Source of the DNA: Opitutus terrae PB90-1
GTDB lineage: Bacteria > Verrucomicrobiota > Verrucomicrobiia > Opitutales > Opitutaceae
Length of the DNA stretch: 64,000 nt
Direction: 5' to 3'
NCBI RefSeq assembly: GCF_000019965.1
Contig: NC_010571.1
Location: 3,729,001-3,793,000, forward strand
Shown here piece after piece: positions 26,883 through 36,783 of this stretch (position 1 is its first letter; each line of letters begins with the position of its first letter). The position numbers and the translations under genes are program-made. The notes below the pieces were generated by a model, which made no database searches, was not told where the DNA came from, and saw nothing but the letters and a program-made list of their open reading frames with translations.

Positions 26883-28607
26883 ATGTTTCGTGCGGCCGCG
26901 CGGCGGGTTCACGCTTCACGTCGAACGTCTGACCACCGAAGATCCTGGTTCTTCGCGGGGAGTCTGTTCGCGAGCCTGCTCGCGCTCGCTGGTTGCGGTC
27001 AACCCGCCGGGCAGTCGCCGGCGTCGGATCAAGCGGAGCCGCCGGCGCGCGCGACTGCCGCGGTGTTCGCGGATGTGACCGATCAGGCTGGCCTGGACTT
27101 CACGCACCAGCTGGCCAACGGGAAGCTGGACAACATCATGAAATCCGATGGCGCGGGTGGCACGATCCTCGACTTCGACGGCGACGGATTCATGGATATC
27201 TACCTCGTGAACTCCGGCCCGGTGCCGGTGCTGTCCGAAGCGCCAGCGGGCACCGAGCGATTGCCAAACGCGTTGTTCCGGAACCGCGGCGACGGCACGT
27301 TCGAGAACGTGACGAAAAAGGCGGGAGTCGAAGGGTGGGGCTTCGGCACGACGGCGGCTGCGGCGGACTACGACAATGACGGCGACACGGATCTGCTCGT
27401 CGTGAATTTCGGCGAACTGATTCTCTACCGGAATCGGGGCGACGGCACATTCGAGGACGTCACCGCGCAGGCGGGACTACACTCGAAGCAGGCCGGAATC
27501 TCGGCGACGTTTTTCGATGCGGACAACGACGGCTGGCTCGACCTGTTCGTGGCGAACTACCTCGTGTTCGATCCGGCCGTCCAGCCCCCGGCGGGTTCGG
27601 GCGTGCCTTATCCGGGGCCGCTCTCCTACGAATCGGAATTCAATCTTCTCTACCGCAATCGCGGTCCCGCGGCCGCGGGATTCGAGGACGTGAGCGAGTC
27701 GGCAGGCATTCGCGTGCCGCATCACCGCGCGATGTCCGTGACGCCGCTCGACTACGATGACGACGGCGACCAGGACCTCTACGTCTCGAATGACGGTACC
27801 GCCAACCTGCTGTTCGCGAATGATGGCCGCGGCCATTTTCACGACGTGGCGTTGGAGAGCGGGGTGGCGTTCAACCAATTCGGGCAGGCCGATGGCTCGA
27901 TGGGCGCGGCGGTCGGTGACGCGAATGGCGACGGTTTGCCAGATCTGCTGGTCACGCGGTTCGGCAAGGCGTCGTTTTACCTGAATGCCGCCGGAGGATT
28001 TTTCGAGGATCGGATCGTGGCCTCCGGTATCCTCACCGTGTCGTCGCGCTACACGGGTTGGGGCGGCAATTTTCTGGACTATGACAACGACAGCGACCTC
28101 GACGTGTTCATCGCCGACGGCGATCCCCATTACCTGAAAGGGATGCCGCCCTTGCTGCTCGAGAACCGCGGGAACGCCACCTTTGTCGACGCTTCGGAGC
28201 GCGGCGGCGCGTTTTTCCAACAGCAGAAAAATCTCCGCGGCAGTGGCGCCTTCGACTACGACAACGATGGCCGGATGGATCTGGTGCTGACGAGCCTGGG
28301 TGATCGTGCCGTGTTGTTGCACAACCAACTCGCGACCGGCGCGCACTGGCTCACCGTGAAACTCACCGGTCGCCGCAGCAACCGCGATGGCTTCGGGGCG
28401 AAAATCAAAGTGATCGCCGGCGGCCGGACGTTGCGGGCCGAAGCGCGGTGTCCGACGAGCTATGTTTTCCAGCGGGACCCACGGCTCCATTTCGGTCTGG
28501 GCACGAGCAGCAATGTCGACCGAATCGAGGTGCGCTGGCCGAGCGGCCAGACCCAGGTGATGGAGCGTCCGCCGATCGATCGCGTGGTCACGCTCGTCGA
28601 GCCCTGA
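26883..28607 (+). CDS. FG-GAP/VCBS repeat lipoprotein with ASPIC/UnbV domain (CRTAC1-like)
   Basis: I chose ATG 26883 (574 aa, MFRAAARRV), which gives a lipoprotein signal ending in the lipobox LAGC. FG-GAP-type repeats with calcium-binding DxDxDG loops follow (DFDGDGFMD, DYDNDGDTD, DADNDGWLD, DYDDDGDQD, DYDNDSDLD, DYDNDGRMD), forming an integrin-like beta-propeller. The C-terminus is an ASPIC/UnbV domain (GRRSNRDGFGAKIKV ... HFGLGTSSNVDRIEVRWPSG). It should be anchored in the outer membrane or periplasm and bind ligands or partners; no enzyme activity is known for this family. Four other proteins of this type occur in the window. Confidence 0.9.
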   Translation: MFRAAARRVHASRRTSDHRRSWFFAGSLFASLLALAGCGQPAGQSPASDQAEPPARATAAVFADVTDQAGLDFTHQLANGKLDNIMKSDGAGGTILDFDGDGFMDIYLVNSGPVPVLSEAPAGTERLPNALFRNRGDGTFENVTKKAGVEGWGFGTTAAAADYDNDGDTDLLVVNFGELILYRNRGDGTFEDVTAQAGLHSKQAGISATFFDADNDGWLDLFVANYLVFDPAVQPPAGSGVPYPGPLSYESEFNLLYRNRGPAAAGFEDVSESAGIRVPHHRAMSVTPLDYDDDGDQDLYVSNDGTANLLFANDGRGHFHDVALESGVAFNQFGQADGSMGAAVGDANGDGLPDLLVTRFGKASFYLNAAGGFFEDRIVASGILTVSSRYTGWGGNFLDYDNDSDLDVFIADGDPHYLKGMPPLLLENRGNATFVDASERGGAFFQQQKNLRGSGAFDYDNDGRMDLVLTSLGDRAVLLHNQLATGAHWLTVKLTGRRSNRDGFGAKIKVIAGGRTLRAEARCPTSYVFQRDPRLHFGLGTSSNVDRIEVRWPSGQTQVMERPPIDRVVTLVEP

Positions 28608-28608
28608 G

Positions 28609-28624
28609 CCGGGAGCCGTCCCGG
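28609..28624. terminator. small hairpin after ASPIC/UnbV lipoprotein gene
   Basis: CCGGGA, loop GCCG, TCCCGG starts one base after the stop codon, 108 bp before the next gene. There is no clear U-tract, so this is a weak terminator candidate. Confidence 0.3.
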
Positions 28625-28732
28625 GCGAAAGCTTTCCTGCCTTGCGCACCGGTCCCGGTCGCCCTTGGAGACCGGTCTGATCATTCTGTCGAGCACCGCG
28701 GGCCATTGTGCGTGTCAGCGTGGCGGACCTAG

Positions 28733-31153
28733 ATGCCCGACGCTGCCGTTAAGGTCTACCCCGTTCCCGGTTTGCCGGCTCGAGCGTCGCAGCGTGCCGC
28801 CTACGCTGCTGCGCTGGTGGTGCTCGCTGCCGGCGGGATGGGCCTGACGGGCTGGATCGTTGGCAGCGACTCGCTGAAGTCCATCTCGCCGGGTGGGGTT
28901 ACGATGAAAGCGAACTCGGCGGTGGGGCTTGTTTTGGTGGGGACGAGCTTGCTACTGCAGCTGGGTGGCGTGGGGCGAGTGGTCGTGTGGACGGCGAAAG
29001 CAGCTGCGGCGGTCGCGGCGCTGCTCGGGGGCCTGACTCTGGTCGAACACCTGACCGGGGTTTCTTTCGGCATCGACCAGTGGCTTTTCACCGAGCTGCC
29101 GGGAGCGCCCGGCACGACGGCGCCGGGCCGGATGGGCCCGCCTGCTTCGATTTGTTTTCTCCTCGGGGGCCTCGCCCTGGCGCTCTTGGATGCCCCCGAA
29201 CGTCGGCAGCGCCTGCTCGCGCAGTTGTTCGCTTTGGTGGTCTGCTGCATCGGTGTCGTGCCGATCATCGGATACCTCTACGGAATGGATCGGCTGTATG
29301 CGGTCCCCAAGTATACGGGGACGGCGCTTCCCACCGCCGTAGCCCTGTTTGCACTGGGCCTTGGGCTGGTGTGCGGCCGGCCAAACGTCGGCGTGATGCG
29401 GATCCTCTGCTCGCCTGATCCGGGCGGATTGATGGCGCGGCGGTTCCTGCTGCCGGCTTTGCTGCTGCCGTTCCTCTCCGCGTGGATCCGGACGTATGGA
29501 GAGAGCCGCGGGTGGTTCGATGCCGAGATCGGGCGCGCTGGGTCCGTGCTCTTCCTGTCGCTCTGCAGCATGTTATTGATCCTGATCGGAGCCCGGTTGG
29601 TCTCCGCTCTGGAGCGCAAACGGAAGGCCGCCGAGCAGCAGCGCGAGGAGCTCAATGCCCGGACCAACCAGATCCTCGACAACATCAACGACGGATTCTT
29701 TGCGATCGATGGCGCGGGGCGGTTGACGCATGTGAACCGCCAGGCGGAGGAACTCTGGGGACGCGGGCGCGCGGACCTGATCGGCCAGGCGTTGCCGGAG
29801 GATTCACTTGGCCCCCCGGCACTCGACCTCGGAGCGCATGCCGAAGCCCTGCGCGATCGCAAGCCGCGGCACTACGAAGTTTTTGCGGAGCCGCTTGGGC
29901 GCTGGTTCGATGTCAGCCTTTATCCCGAAGAAACAGGCGGGCTGGCGTGTTTCTTCCGGGACATCACCCACCGCAAGTCCGTCGAGGCGGCGCTGGTGCA
30001 GGCCAAGGACGAAGCGGAACGCGCCAATCGCGCCAAGAGCGATTTTCTCGCCACCCTCAGCCACGAGCTGCGTACGCCGCTCGCGCCGGTGATGCTCACG
30101 CTGCCGTATGTCGAGACGCACCCGGAACTGCCGGCGGAGCTCCGGTCGCATGTGGAATCGATCCGCCGGAACGTGGAGCTCGAGATTCGGTTGATTTCCG
30201 ACCTGCTCGACCTCACGCGGGTCGAGCGGGGCAAGCTCCAGCTGGAAAAAACGGAAGTCGACCTGCACGGGGTGTTGCACTCGGTGGTGGAAATCTGCCG
30301 GGAGGCGGAGTCGGTGCCGATCACGCTGGAGCTGGCGGCGACGCGGCACTACGTGCACGGCGATCCCGCGCGCCTGCACCAGGTATTTTGGAATCTGTTG
30401 ACCAACGCGCAAAAGTTCACCGACCGCAGCGGCCGGATCATGGTGCTGACCCGGCAGGCCGAGGGCCACGCGATCAGCGTCAGTGTGACGGACACCGGGG
30501 TGGGCCTTACGCCCGAGCTGCGGTCCCGGCTCTTCGTCGCCTTCGAGCAGGGCGAGAGCAAGAGCGCCCGGCAGAAGGGCGGGCTGGGCCTTGGGCTCGC
30601 GATCTGCCGGAAGATCCTCGAAATGCACGCGGGCACGATAACGGCCTGGAGCGAGGGGACCGGACGTGGAGCGACCTTCACCGTGGTTTTGCCGACTTCG
30701 CCACGGGTGGCGACGCCTCCGGCAGAAGATGGCGCCGAGCCGCCGCCTGCCAGCGAGGGCCTGCGGGTTTTGCTGGTCGAAGATCATCAGCCGACGCTCG
30801 AGGCGATGGCCCGCGTGTTGAGGGCACTCGGGCATCAGGTCACCGCCGTCTCGACGGCCGGGGAAGCGCGTGTCGCCGCGGGCCGGGACGACTGCAATTT
30901 CCTCATCTCGGATCTAGGGCTGCCGGATGGCAGCGGCCTCGACATCATGATGGACCTGCGCGAGCGGTTCGAAGGACATGCCATCGCGCTGAGCGGCTAT
31001 GGGATGGAGGCGGACGTGCTGGCGGCGAAGAACGCCGGCTTCACCGAGCACCTGACCAAACCGGCCCGCATTGCCCTGCTTCGCACTACGATCGACCGGC
31101 TCTGCTCCGAGCGGCCGGGGGCACGCCGGAGAGAAGGGAGCGAGGTGGCGTGA
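28733..31153 (+). CDS. membrane-bound hybrid histidine kinase (7TM, PAS, HisKA, HATPase, receiver)
   Basis: In this 806-aa protein about eight hydrophobic helices occupy residues 20-285. A coiled coil and PAS domain (about 305-425, NQILDNINDGFFAIDGAG) follow, then HisKA with SHELRTPLAPVM (His near 443) and HATPase (HQVFWNLLTNAQKF, DTGVGL, GGLGLGLAIC). The C-terminal receiver (about 680-795) has LISDLGLPDGSG as phosphorylation site. It opens the chemosensory cluster, and its stop is 182 bp before cheA. It may feed signals into the Che proteins or into the soluble hybrid kinase at the other end of the cluster. The ligand of the membrane region is unknown. Confidence 0.92.
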   Translation: MPDAAVKVYPVPGLPARASQRAAYAAALVVLAAGGMGLTGWIVGSDSLKSISPGGVTMKANSAVGLVLVGTSLLLQLGGVGRVVVWTAKAAAAVAALLGGLTLVEHLTGVSFGIDQWLFTELPGAPGTTAPGRMGPPASICFLLGGLALALLDAPERRQRLLAQLFALVVCCIGVVPIIGYLYGMDRLYAVPKYTGTALPTAVALFALGLGLVCGRPNVGVMRILCSPDPGGLMARRFLLPALLLPFLSAWIRTYGESRGWFDAEIGRAGSVLFLSLCSMLLILIGARLVSALERKRKAAEQQREELNARTNQILDNINDGFFAIDGAGRLTHVNRQAEELWGRGRADLIGQALPEDSLGPPALDLGAHAEALRDRKPRHYEVFAEPLGRWFDVSLYPEETGGLACFFRDITHRKSVEAALVQAKDEAERANRAKSDFLATLSHELRTPLAPVMLTLPYVETHPELPAELRSHVESIRRNVELEIRLISDLLDLTRVERGKLQLEKTEVDLHGVLHSVVEICREAESVPITLELAATRHYVHGDPARLHQVFWNLLTNAQKFTDRSGRIMVLTRQAEGHAISVSVTDTGVGLTPELRSRLFVAFEQGESKSARQKGGLGLGLAICRKILEMHAGTITAWSEGTGRGATFTVVLPTSPRVATPPAEDGAEPPPASEGLRVLLVEDHQPTLEAMARVLRALGHQVTAVSTAGEARVAAGRDDCNFLISDLGLPDGSGLDIMMDLRERFEGHAIALSGYGMEADVLAAKNAGFTEHLTKPARIALLRTTIDRLCSERPGARRREGSEVA

Positions 31154-31338
31154 AGCCGGTCATTGCCATGCCCCGATGGCGCGGTCGGCGGTCGAACTGG
31201 TACCGGGCGTTGACTCGGTGGAGGTCGGCGCTTGTTTGTGCGGTGACCCCAACGGAGGCCCCGGCGAATTCGCTCGACCTCTGCGCCGCGTCCGCGGTGG
31301 GCGTTGTCGCGTGTGCGGATGGGAGGCATGCACGATGA
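31150..31338 (+). CDS. possible small ORF bridging hybrid kinase and cheA, function unknown
   Basis: A 62-aa frame starts at GTG 31150, overlapping the kinase stop (GTGA), and ends in a TGA that overlaps the cheA start (ATGA at 31335). Both 4-nt overlaps are the kind seen in coupled operons here. The peptide is Arg- and Trp-rich in its first half (RWRGRRSNWYRALTRWRSA) and Ala-rich after that, with no recognised domain. Its third-position GC looks lower than that of its neighbours. It may be a real coupling ORF or simply the 180-bp spacer. Confidence 0.3.
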   Translation: MKPVIAMPRWRGRRSNWYRALTRWRSALVCAVTPTEAPANSLDLCAASAVGVVACADGRHAR

Positions 31339-33302
31339 GCGCGGAGTTTTCGCCGGAGCTGCGGCAGGAGCTCCTCAACGACTTTTACGCGGAATGCGAC
31401 GAACTGCTCCGCGCCATTCGAGAGGGGATCGCGACACTCGATCGCACCGCGGGGCGCGGTGGGCAGCAGCGCGGCTGGCTCGAGCCGCTCTATCGCAGCG
31501 TGCACACGCTCAAGGGGATCGCGGCGATTGCGGGGGTTCGCCCTGCCGAGCAGCTCTCACACGCGACGGAGGATCTGCTCCGGGCGTTGAATCACAACGA
31601 CGTGCCGCTCACGACTGCGCACGTCGATTTGCTCCTCGATGCGGCGCAGTGTCTGGAGTCGATCATCCAATCTCATCAGCGGAACGAACCCGTGCCCGTG
31701 TGCGTGGAGCTGGCGCAGGCACTGCGCGCCGCCAGCGGCGACACTGCCGCGCCGGCGAACGTTCCGATGTCCGCCGCGCCTGCGCCCGCTGATCCGCCCG
31801 CCGATCCTGCGGAGCTCGCGCGCGCCCGCGGGCTGCAGCTCTGGCGTTGCACGTTCGCTCCTTCGCCGGCGCTCGACGCCCGCGGGGTGAACGTGCAAAG
31901 CGTGCGCGAGCGGCTGGGGCGCATCGGAGAGATTCTCCGCGCGGAGCCGCGCGTGCAGCCGAACGCCTCGATCGTCTTCGTCTTCACCCTGGGGCTGCGT
32001 GCAGTTCCGCAGGACTTCGAGTCCTGGGCGGCGGACGGGCTCCGGTTCGAACCGCTGGGTGAATCGTGCGAGCCAGCGGCGCCCGCGGGTTCGGTCGCCG
32101 CGGCGGCGCCGGAGTTGGCCGCCCTGGCAACGTCGCGGTTTGTGCGGGTGGACCTGACCCGGCTGGATGAACTGATGCGGATCACCGGCGAACTGGTGAT
32201 CCAACGGTCCAGGCTCGAGGATCGCATCCAGCAGCAGTTCCGAGGCAACGAATCGTTGAAGGAGATCGACGTGGGCTTCGCGCGCTCGCTGCGCGAATTG
32301 CGCAAGGCGATCGGTCGCGTGCGGCTGGTGCCGATCGCGGAAATTTTCACGCGACTGCCTTTGATCGTCCGCGACCTCGCACGGGGCTCGGAAAAGAAAG
32401 CCCGCGTCGTGCTGGAAGGTGAGCACACGGAAATCGACAAATATGTGGCGGAGCGGCTCAACGAGCCGCTGCTGCACCTCGTTCGGAACGCGTTCGCCCA
32501 CGGCATCGAGACACCGGGGGAACGCCTTGCGGCCGGAAAACCCGCGGAGGCCACGATCCTGCTGCGCGCCACGAGCGTGGGGGATTCGGTGGTGGTGCAC
32601 ATTCGCGATGACGGCCGGGGCATCGATCCGCAGCAAATCGCCGCGCGCGCAAAAACGCTCGGAGTGCCCGTGCCCGAAAGCCTGGATCCGAGCGGCGTGC
32701 TCCAGATCCTCGCGGCGCCGGGGTTCTCCACGCAGGAGACGGCGGATCGGGCCGCGGGCCGCGGCATCGGCATGGCCGTCGTGGCGAGCACGGTCCGTGA
32801 ACTGGGCGGCTCGCTGACGCTCGACTCGACGATCGGACACGGCACCGAGTTCGTGTTGCGGCTGCCGCTTAGCGTCCTGATCGTCGATGTCATCATTGTT
32901 TCCATCGGAGCGGAGACCTGCGCGGTTCCGCAGAGCGCGATCGTGGAGATCATCCAGATCCCCGCAGCCGAACGTCGGACCATCAAGCGCACCGAGGTGG
33001 TGCCGTATCGCGACGGCCTGTTGCCGTTTGTGCGGCTGAACACCGTGTTCGGGGTGGAGTCGCCGCAGCGCGAGCTGCTGACGTTGTTGGTGTTGGGCAC
33101 GGAGCGAGGCGCCACCGGACTTTTGGTCGATCGCGTGCGCGCGAAACGCGAAGTGGTGGTTCGTCCGCTCACGGATCCGCTGGTGCGCGTGCCGGGCATC
33201 AGTGGCGCGACCGAACTCGGCGACGGCCGGCCGATTTTGATCCTCGATCCGCACGCCTTGACGACCGGCGTGGTCCGTCCGCCGGCGGTGGCCGTGTCGT
33301 GA
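31335..33302 (+). CDS. cheA: chemotaxis histidine kinase CheA
   Basis: The ATG at 31335 is preceded by GGGAGG with 8-nt spacing, a good Shine-Dalgarno; upstream frame was rejected. The 655-aa protein has an N-terminal Hpt (P1) domain with SVHTLKG (His57), then a linker region near 130-260 in place of a clear P2. The P3 dimerisation helices start at DLTRLDELMRITGELV. The P4 kinase domain (HLVRNAFAHGIETP, IRDDGRGID, GRGIGMAVV) and a P5 CheW-like regulatory domain (about 515-650) follow. It takes signal from the soluble MCP at 33820-35928 via CheW and phosphorylates CheY and CheB. No flagellar genes are nearby, so the output may not be motility. Confidence 0.95.
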   Translation: MSAEFSPELRQELLNDFYAECDELLRAIREGIATLDRTAGRGGQQRGWLEPLYRSVHTLKGIAAIAGVRPAEQLSHATEDLLRALNHNDVPLTTAHVDLLLDAAQCLESIIQSHQRNEPVPVCVELAQALRAASGDTAAPANVPMSAAPAPADPPADPAELARARGLQLWRCTFAPSPALDARGVNVQSVRERLGRIGEILRAEPRVQPNASIVFVFTLGLRAVPQDFESWAADGLRFEPLGESCEPAAPAGSVAAAAPELAALATSRFVRVDLTRLDELMRITGELVIQRSRLEDRIQQQFRGNESLKEIDVGFARSLRELRKAIGRVRLVPIAEIFTRLPLIVRDLARGSEKKARVVLEGEHTEIDKYVAERLNEPLLHLVRNAFAHGIETPGERLAAGKPAEATILLRATSVGDSVVVHIRDDGRGIDPQQIAARAKTLGVPVPESLDPSGVLQILAAPGFSTQETADRAAGRGIGMAVVASTVRELGGSLTLDSTIGHGTEFVLRLPLSVLIVDVIIVSIGAETCAVPQSAIVEIIQIPAAERRTIKRTEVVPYRDGLLPFVRLNTVFGVESPQRELLTLLVLGTERGATGLLVDRVRAKREVVVRPLTDPLVRVPGISGATELGDGRPILILDPHALTTGVVRPPAVAVS

Positions 33303-33318
33303 CGCGCCTTCTTTCTCC

Positions 33319-33804
33319 ATGAGTCTCGCCGATACCTACATCGTGTTCGAATTGGATTCCGCGGCCTACGCGGTGCGGAGCTCGGACGTGCAGCATCTCG
33401 AGATGCTGGAACACGTGACGCGGGTGCCGAACACCGCCGCGGCCGTCGATGGCGTGGTATTCTCGCGCGGACAGGTTTACCCGGCGATCAATCTGCGGGC
33501 GCGCTTCGGACTTCCGCGCCGGCCCTACGACGCGCGGACGCGGCTGATTTTCCTCAAGGTGCAGGAACGGGTCGTCGCATTGATCGTGGATTCGGCCCGC
33601 GAGTTTCAACGCATCCCAGCCGAGTCGATCCGGCCGATCGAGGAGACGCTCGTCGGCATCGCCGGCAACCATGTCGAAGGCGTCGCCACGATCAAAGGGC
33701 GCAGCGTCCTGATCCTGAACGTCGGCGTGGTGCTGACGCTGGAAGAAATGACCGTGCCCGCTGGCGCCGCCGAGGCCGCCGGCCAACCGGTATCTCCTAC
33801 CTGA
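33319..33804 (+). CDS. cheW: chemotaxis coupling protein CheW
   Basis: This 161-aa protein is a single CheW domain (two five-stranded SH3-like barrels). Typical segments include YIVFELDSAAYAV, VDGVVFSRGQVYPAINLRAR, RLIFLKVQERVVALIVDS and GIAGNHVEGVATIKGRSVLI. It bridges CheA and the MCP. It lies between cheA (16-bp gap) and the MCP gene (15-bp gap), so it belongs to the same transcript. The start is ATG 33319. Confidence 0.95.
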   Translation: MSLADTYIVFELDSAAYAVRSSDVQHLEMLEHVTRVPNTAAAVDGVVFSRGQVYPAINLRARFGLPRRPYDARTRLIFLKVQERVVALIVDSAREFQRIPAESIRPIEETLVGIAGNHVEGVATIKGRSVLILNVGVVLTLEEMTVPAGAAEAAGQPVSPT

Positions 33805-33819
33805 GAATTTCCTTACCCC

Positions 33820-35928
33820 ATGGCCAAATCAACGTCCACCAACCCCGCGGCGATTCGCTCGCGGAAACCCAAGGATCCCGCGCATGATGCCACCGAGTCG
33901 CGCGACACGATGGCGCGTCGGATGCACAGCGGCGCGGCGTCGCAGGTCGTGTCCGTCGACACGGCGGCGGCTCAAGCCGGAGAGATGGCGCGGTCGCTCA
34001 AGCAAACAGCGACCCAGGCGCTCTCGTTGACCCGCTCAACGGAAGATACCGCGGCGTCGCTGAACGAAATGGCGGCGTCCATTGAAGAGGTGACTGCGAA
34101 CACCGGCGAGGTGGCAGCAGCCGCCGCGCAGACCAGCGTGGCGATGAAGCAAATCGCCACGGCGACGCAATCGGTGACGGCGACCTCCCAGGAGATGGCG
34201 ACCTCTGCCGAAGAACTGACAACGGCCGTTGCCGAAGTGGCGGCCTCGGCAAAACGGGTGACGAGGGACTCGGAGGATCTCGCTTCGGGATTGAGCCAAA
34301 CGGCAGCCTCGATGGAGCAGATGGGCCGCTCGGTCCAGGGCGTGGCGCGCAACGCGGATGACCTCACGGCCGCGGCCGAGGAAACGCTGTCCTCGATGAA
34401 CGAGATGGCCGCGTCGATCGAAGAGGTCGCCGCCATGGCGGAAGGCATGGCGACTTCGGTCGAGGAAACGTCGACCTCGGTGGAGGAGTTGGCCCGCTCG
34501 ATTCAATCGGTGGCCCAAAACGCGGAGCGGATCACGGAGGCGGCGAACAACGCCAACACGAGTGCCGTGCAGATGGATCGTTCCAGCCGCTCCGTGGCGG
34601 ACTCGGTGAAACGGACTCAGGAGATCGCCGCGAGAACCTCGCGCGAGGCGGAGGAGGGCGGACAGATGATCCGGCGCTCCGTCGAAGGGATCGGACGAGT
34701 GGCGAGAGCGATGGACAACTCGACGGTCGTGATGCGCGAGTTGAACAACCAGACCTCAAAAATCGGCACCATCGTCGACACGATCAATGTGATCTCCGAA
34801 CGGACCAATCTTCTGTCGCTGAACGCCTCGATCGAGGCGGCGCGAGCAGGGGATGCGGGCCGGGGGTTTGCGGTGGTTGCCGAGGAGATTCGCAATCTGG
34901 CCGAGCGCGCGGCCAAGGCGACGGCGGACATCGCCGACATCGTGCGCAATCTCGAGAACGTGACCCGTGAGGCCACGCAGGTGTCGACGGATGGCGCGCG
35001 ACTGGCCGAGGAGTCGAACAGGCTCTCGGAAAGCGGACTATCGGGCCTGCAGCGGATTTTGGAAGGCGTGCGCGAGAACACCACGGTCGTGGCGGAAATC
35101 AGCCGCGCCGCGGACGAGCAACTGTTGTCCAGCCGGCACGTGATGGAGGCGATCGCCGTGACGGCCGCGCAGGCGCGGCAGGTGGCCGGCGCGACGGCCG
35201 AGCAGGCGAAAGGTGCCGGCTCCATCGTGCAAGCCGCGGCGCAAATGCGGAAGGTCACGAAAGAGGTTTCGCAGGCCATGGCCGAACACGGTCGCGCCGC
35301 GCGCGAGGTCGTGAAGGCCGCGCAGAGCACCAGCGGCATCGCCGTGCAGCTGCGGAAAGCGACTGGTGAGCAGGCGACCGGGACTGGTCAGGTCGTCGCG
35401 GCGATCGAGGCGATGCGCAAGAGCGGCGCGTCGACGTCGCGCGCGATGGCGGAGCAGGCGACTGCCTCGGATCAGATCGCGAAGGAGGCCGAGCGGCTCG
35501 GCAAGCTGGTCACGACGGTGAATCGAACCATGAGCGAGCAGGCCACGGCGACCGGTCAGGTCGCCATGGCGGGCGAAAGTTTGCGCACGCAGTCTGAACA
35601 GGCCGCGCGTGGACTGCAGGAGCAGTCGCGCGCGATGCGGGACCTCACGAAAGCGAGCGAGAACATCGCGGCGCAGATCAAGTCGATCACCGAGGCTAAC
35701 CTGCAGCACTCCGCGGCAGCCGAATCAGTGATGACGAGCCTGATAGAAATCAGGAGCGTGGCGACGCAAACGGGATTGGACGCGAACACTTGGAACGCCC
35801 CGGAGGACGTTTCTGGCCCGCAACCCCGGCCCAGATCTGCCTCGCGACGCAAAGCCGGCGCGACATCGGAGAAAAACACTCCGGCTGAGCCGAACGGCGA
35901 GCCCGCAAACGGTTCCAAGGCGCAATGA
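33820..35928 (+). CDS. soluble methyl-accepting chemotaxis protein with very long coiled coil (FrzCD-like)
   Basis: This 702-aa protein has no transmembrane segment, signal peptide or recognisable sensor domain. The conserved signalling tip ([19 protein letters not shown], then [19 protein letters not shown]) lies near residues 325-370, at the middle of the protein. It is flanked by heptad coiled-coil arms of about 290 residues on each side. The N-terminal arm repeats itself: [10 protein letters not shown] recurs exactly 112 residues (16 heptads) later. A basic, low-complexity tail ends the protein. It should form cytoplasmic arrays with CheA and CheW, as FrzCD does in Myxococcus. The stop overlaps cheR by 4 nt (ATGA). 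Confidence 0.9.
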   Translation: MAKSTSTNPAAIRSRKPKDPAHDATESRDTMARRMHSGAASQVVSVDTAAAQAGEMARSLKQTATQALSLTRSTEDTAASLNEMAASIEEVTANTGEVAAAAAQTSVAMKQIATATQSVTATSQEMATSAEELTTAVAEVAASAKRVTRDSEDLASGLSQTAASMEQMGRSVQGVARNADDLTAAAEETLSSMNEMAASIEEVAAMAEGMATSVEETSTSVEELARSIQSVAQNAERITEAANNANTSAVQMDRSSRSVADSVKRTQEIAARTSREAEEGGQMIRRSVEGIGRVARAMDNSTVVMRELNNQTSKIGTIVDTINVISERTNLLSLNASIEAARAGDAGRGFAVVAEEIRNLAERAAKATADIADIVRNLENVTREATQVSTDGARLAEESNRLSESGLSGLQRILEGVRENTTVVAEISRAADEQLLSSRHVMEAIAVTAAQARQVAGATAEQAKGAGSIVQAAAQMRKVTKEVSQAMAEHGRAAREVVKAAQSTSGIAVQLRKATGEQATGTGQVVAAIEAMRKSGASTSRAMAEQATASDQIAKEAERLGKLVTTVNRTMSEQATATGQVAMAGESLRTQSEQAARGLQEQSRAMRDLTKASENIAAQIKSITEANLQHSAAAESVMTSLIEIRSVATQTGLDANTWNAPEDVSGPQPRPRSASRRKAGATSEKNTPAEPNGEPANGSKAQ

Positions 35929-36782
35929 CTACCCCGCGCGCCCCTGGTGACGCCGCTGCGCTGCTCGTTTCGGAACCAGTTCCGAAGCTGTTGCGCGACC
36001 TGATCCACGAACGCACCGGCTTGTATTTCGAGCCGGAGCGCTTCGACACGATGCTGGAAAAGCTGCAGCCCCGCGCGTCGGCGCTCGGCTGCACGTCTTA
36101 CCTCGATTACTATTACATCCTGAAATACGACGAAAACGGACCCGAGGAATGGCACCGGGTCCTGGATGCCTTTTCGGTCCAGGAGACGTATTTCTGGCGG
36201 GAGTTTGATCAGATTCGCTGGCTGGTCGATTACGTGGTGCCGCAGTGGTTCTCACGTCACACCGAGCCGCTGCGGATCTGGAGCGCGGCGTGCGCCACCG
36301 GCGAGGAACCCTACAGCATCGCGATGGCGCTGCAGAATGGCGGGTGGGGGCATCATCCGATCGAGATCATCGCCAGCGACGCGAGCGAGGCCGCGTTGGC
36401 CAAAGCCCGGGCCGGAATCTATCGCGAGCGCTCGTTTCGGTCGCTGCCGCCGGAGTTGAGAGCGAAATACTTCAGCCCCTCGCCACAAGGCGACGTGCTC
36501 AACCAGGAGGTGAGAAACAAGGTGGAGTTTCGGTGGGCGAATCTGATGAGCCCGTCCGACTATCCGGACCTCCGGGACCTGCAGGCGGTCTTCTGCCGGA
36601 ACGTGTTCATCTATTTTTCAGCGGCCGCGATCACGCGGGTGGTCGCAGCCATGGCGGTGGGGCTGCAACCGCGCAGCCATTTGTTCGTCGGGGCGTCCGA
36701 ATCGCTCTTGAAGCTGACCTCGGACTTCGAACTGCAAGAACACCAGGGCGTGTTCGTCTACGTGCGGAAAGCGGGGAGCTGA
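35925..36782 (+). CDS. cheR: chemotaxis protein methyltransferase CheR
   Basis: This 285-aa protein has an N-terminal helical CheR_N domain (about 15-75) and a SAM-dependent methyltransferase domain. Motifs are [17 protein letters not shown] (SAM-binding), [25 protein letters not shown] and [13 protein letters not shown]. It methylates glutamates on the MCP and opposes CheB. It has a 4-nt overlap with the MCP gene and a one-base gap to cheB. Length is normal for the family. Confidence 0.95.
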   Translation: MTTPRAPGDAAALLVSEPVPKLLRDLIHERTGLYFEPERFDTMLEKLQPRASALGCTSYLDYYYILKYDENGPEEWHRVLDAFSVQETYFWREFDQIRWLVDYVVPQWFSRHTEPLRIWSAACATGEEPYSIAMALQNGGWGHHPIEIIASDASEAALAKARAGIYRERSFRSLPPELRAKYFSPSPQGDVLNQEVRNKVEFRWANLMSPSDYPDLRDLQAVFCRNVFIYFSAAAITRVVAAMAVGLQPRSHLFVGASESLLKLTSDFELQEHQGVFVYVRKAGS

Positions 36783-36783
36783 G

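Noticed and set aside
31557-33320. 587-residue open frame antisense to cheA (and a 507-residue one in another frame)
   Set aside because: Arg/His- or Ser-rich shadow frames opposite a gene with all CheA motifs.
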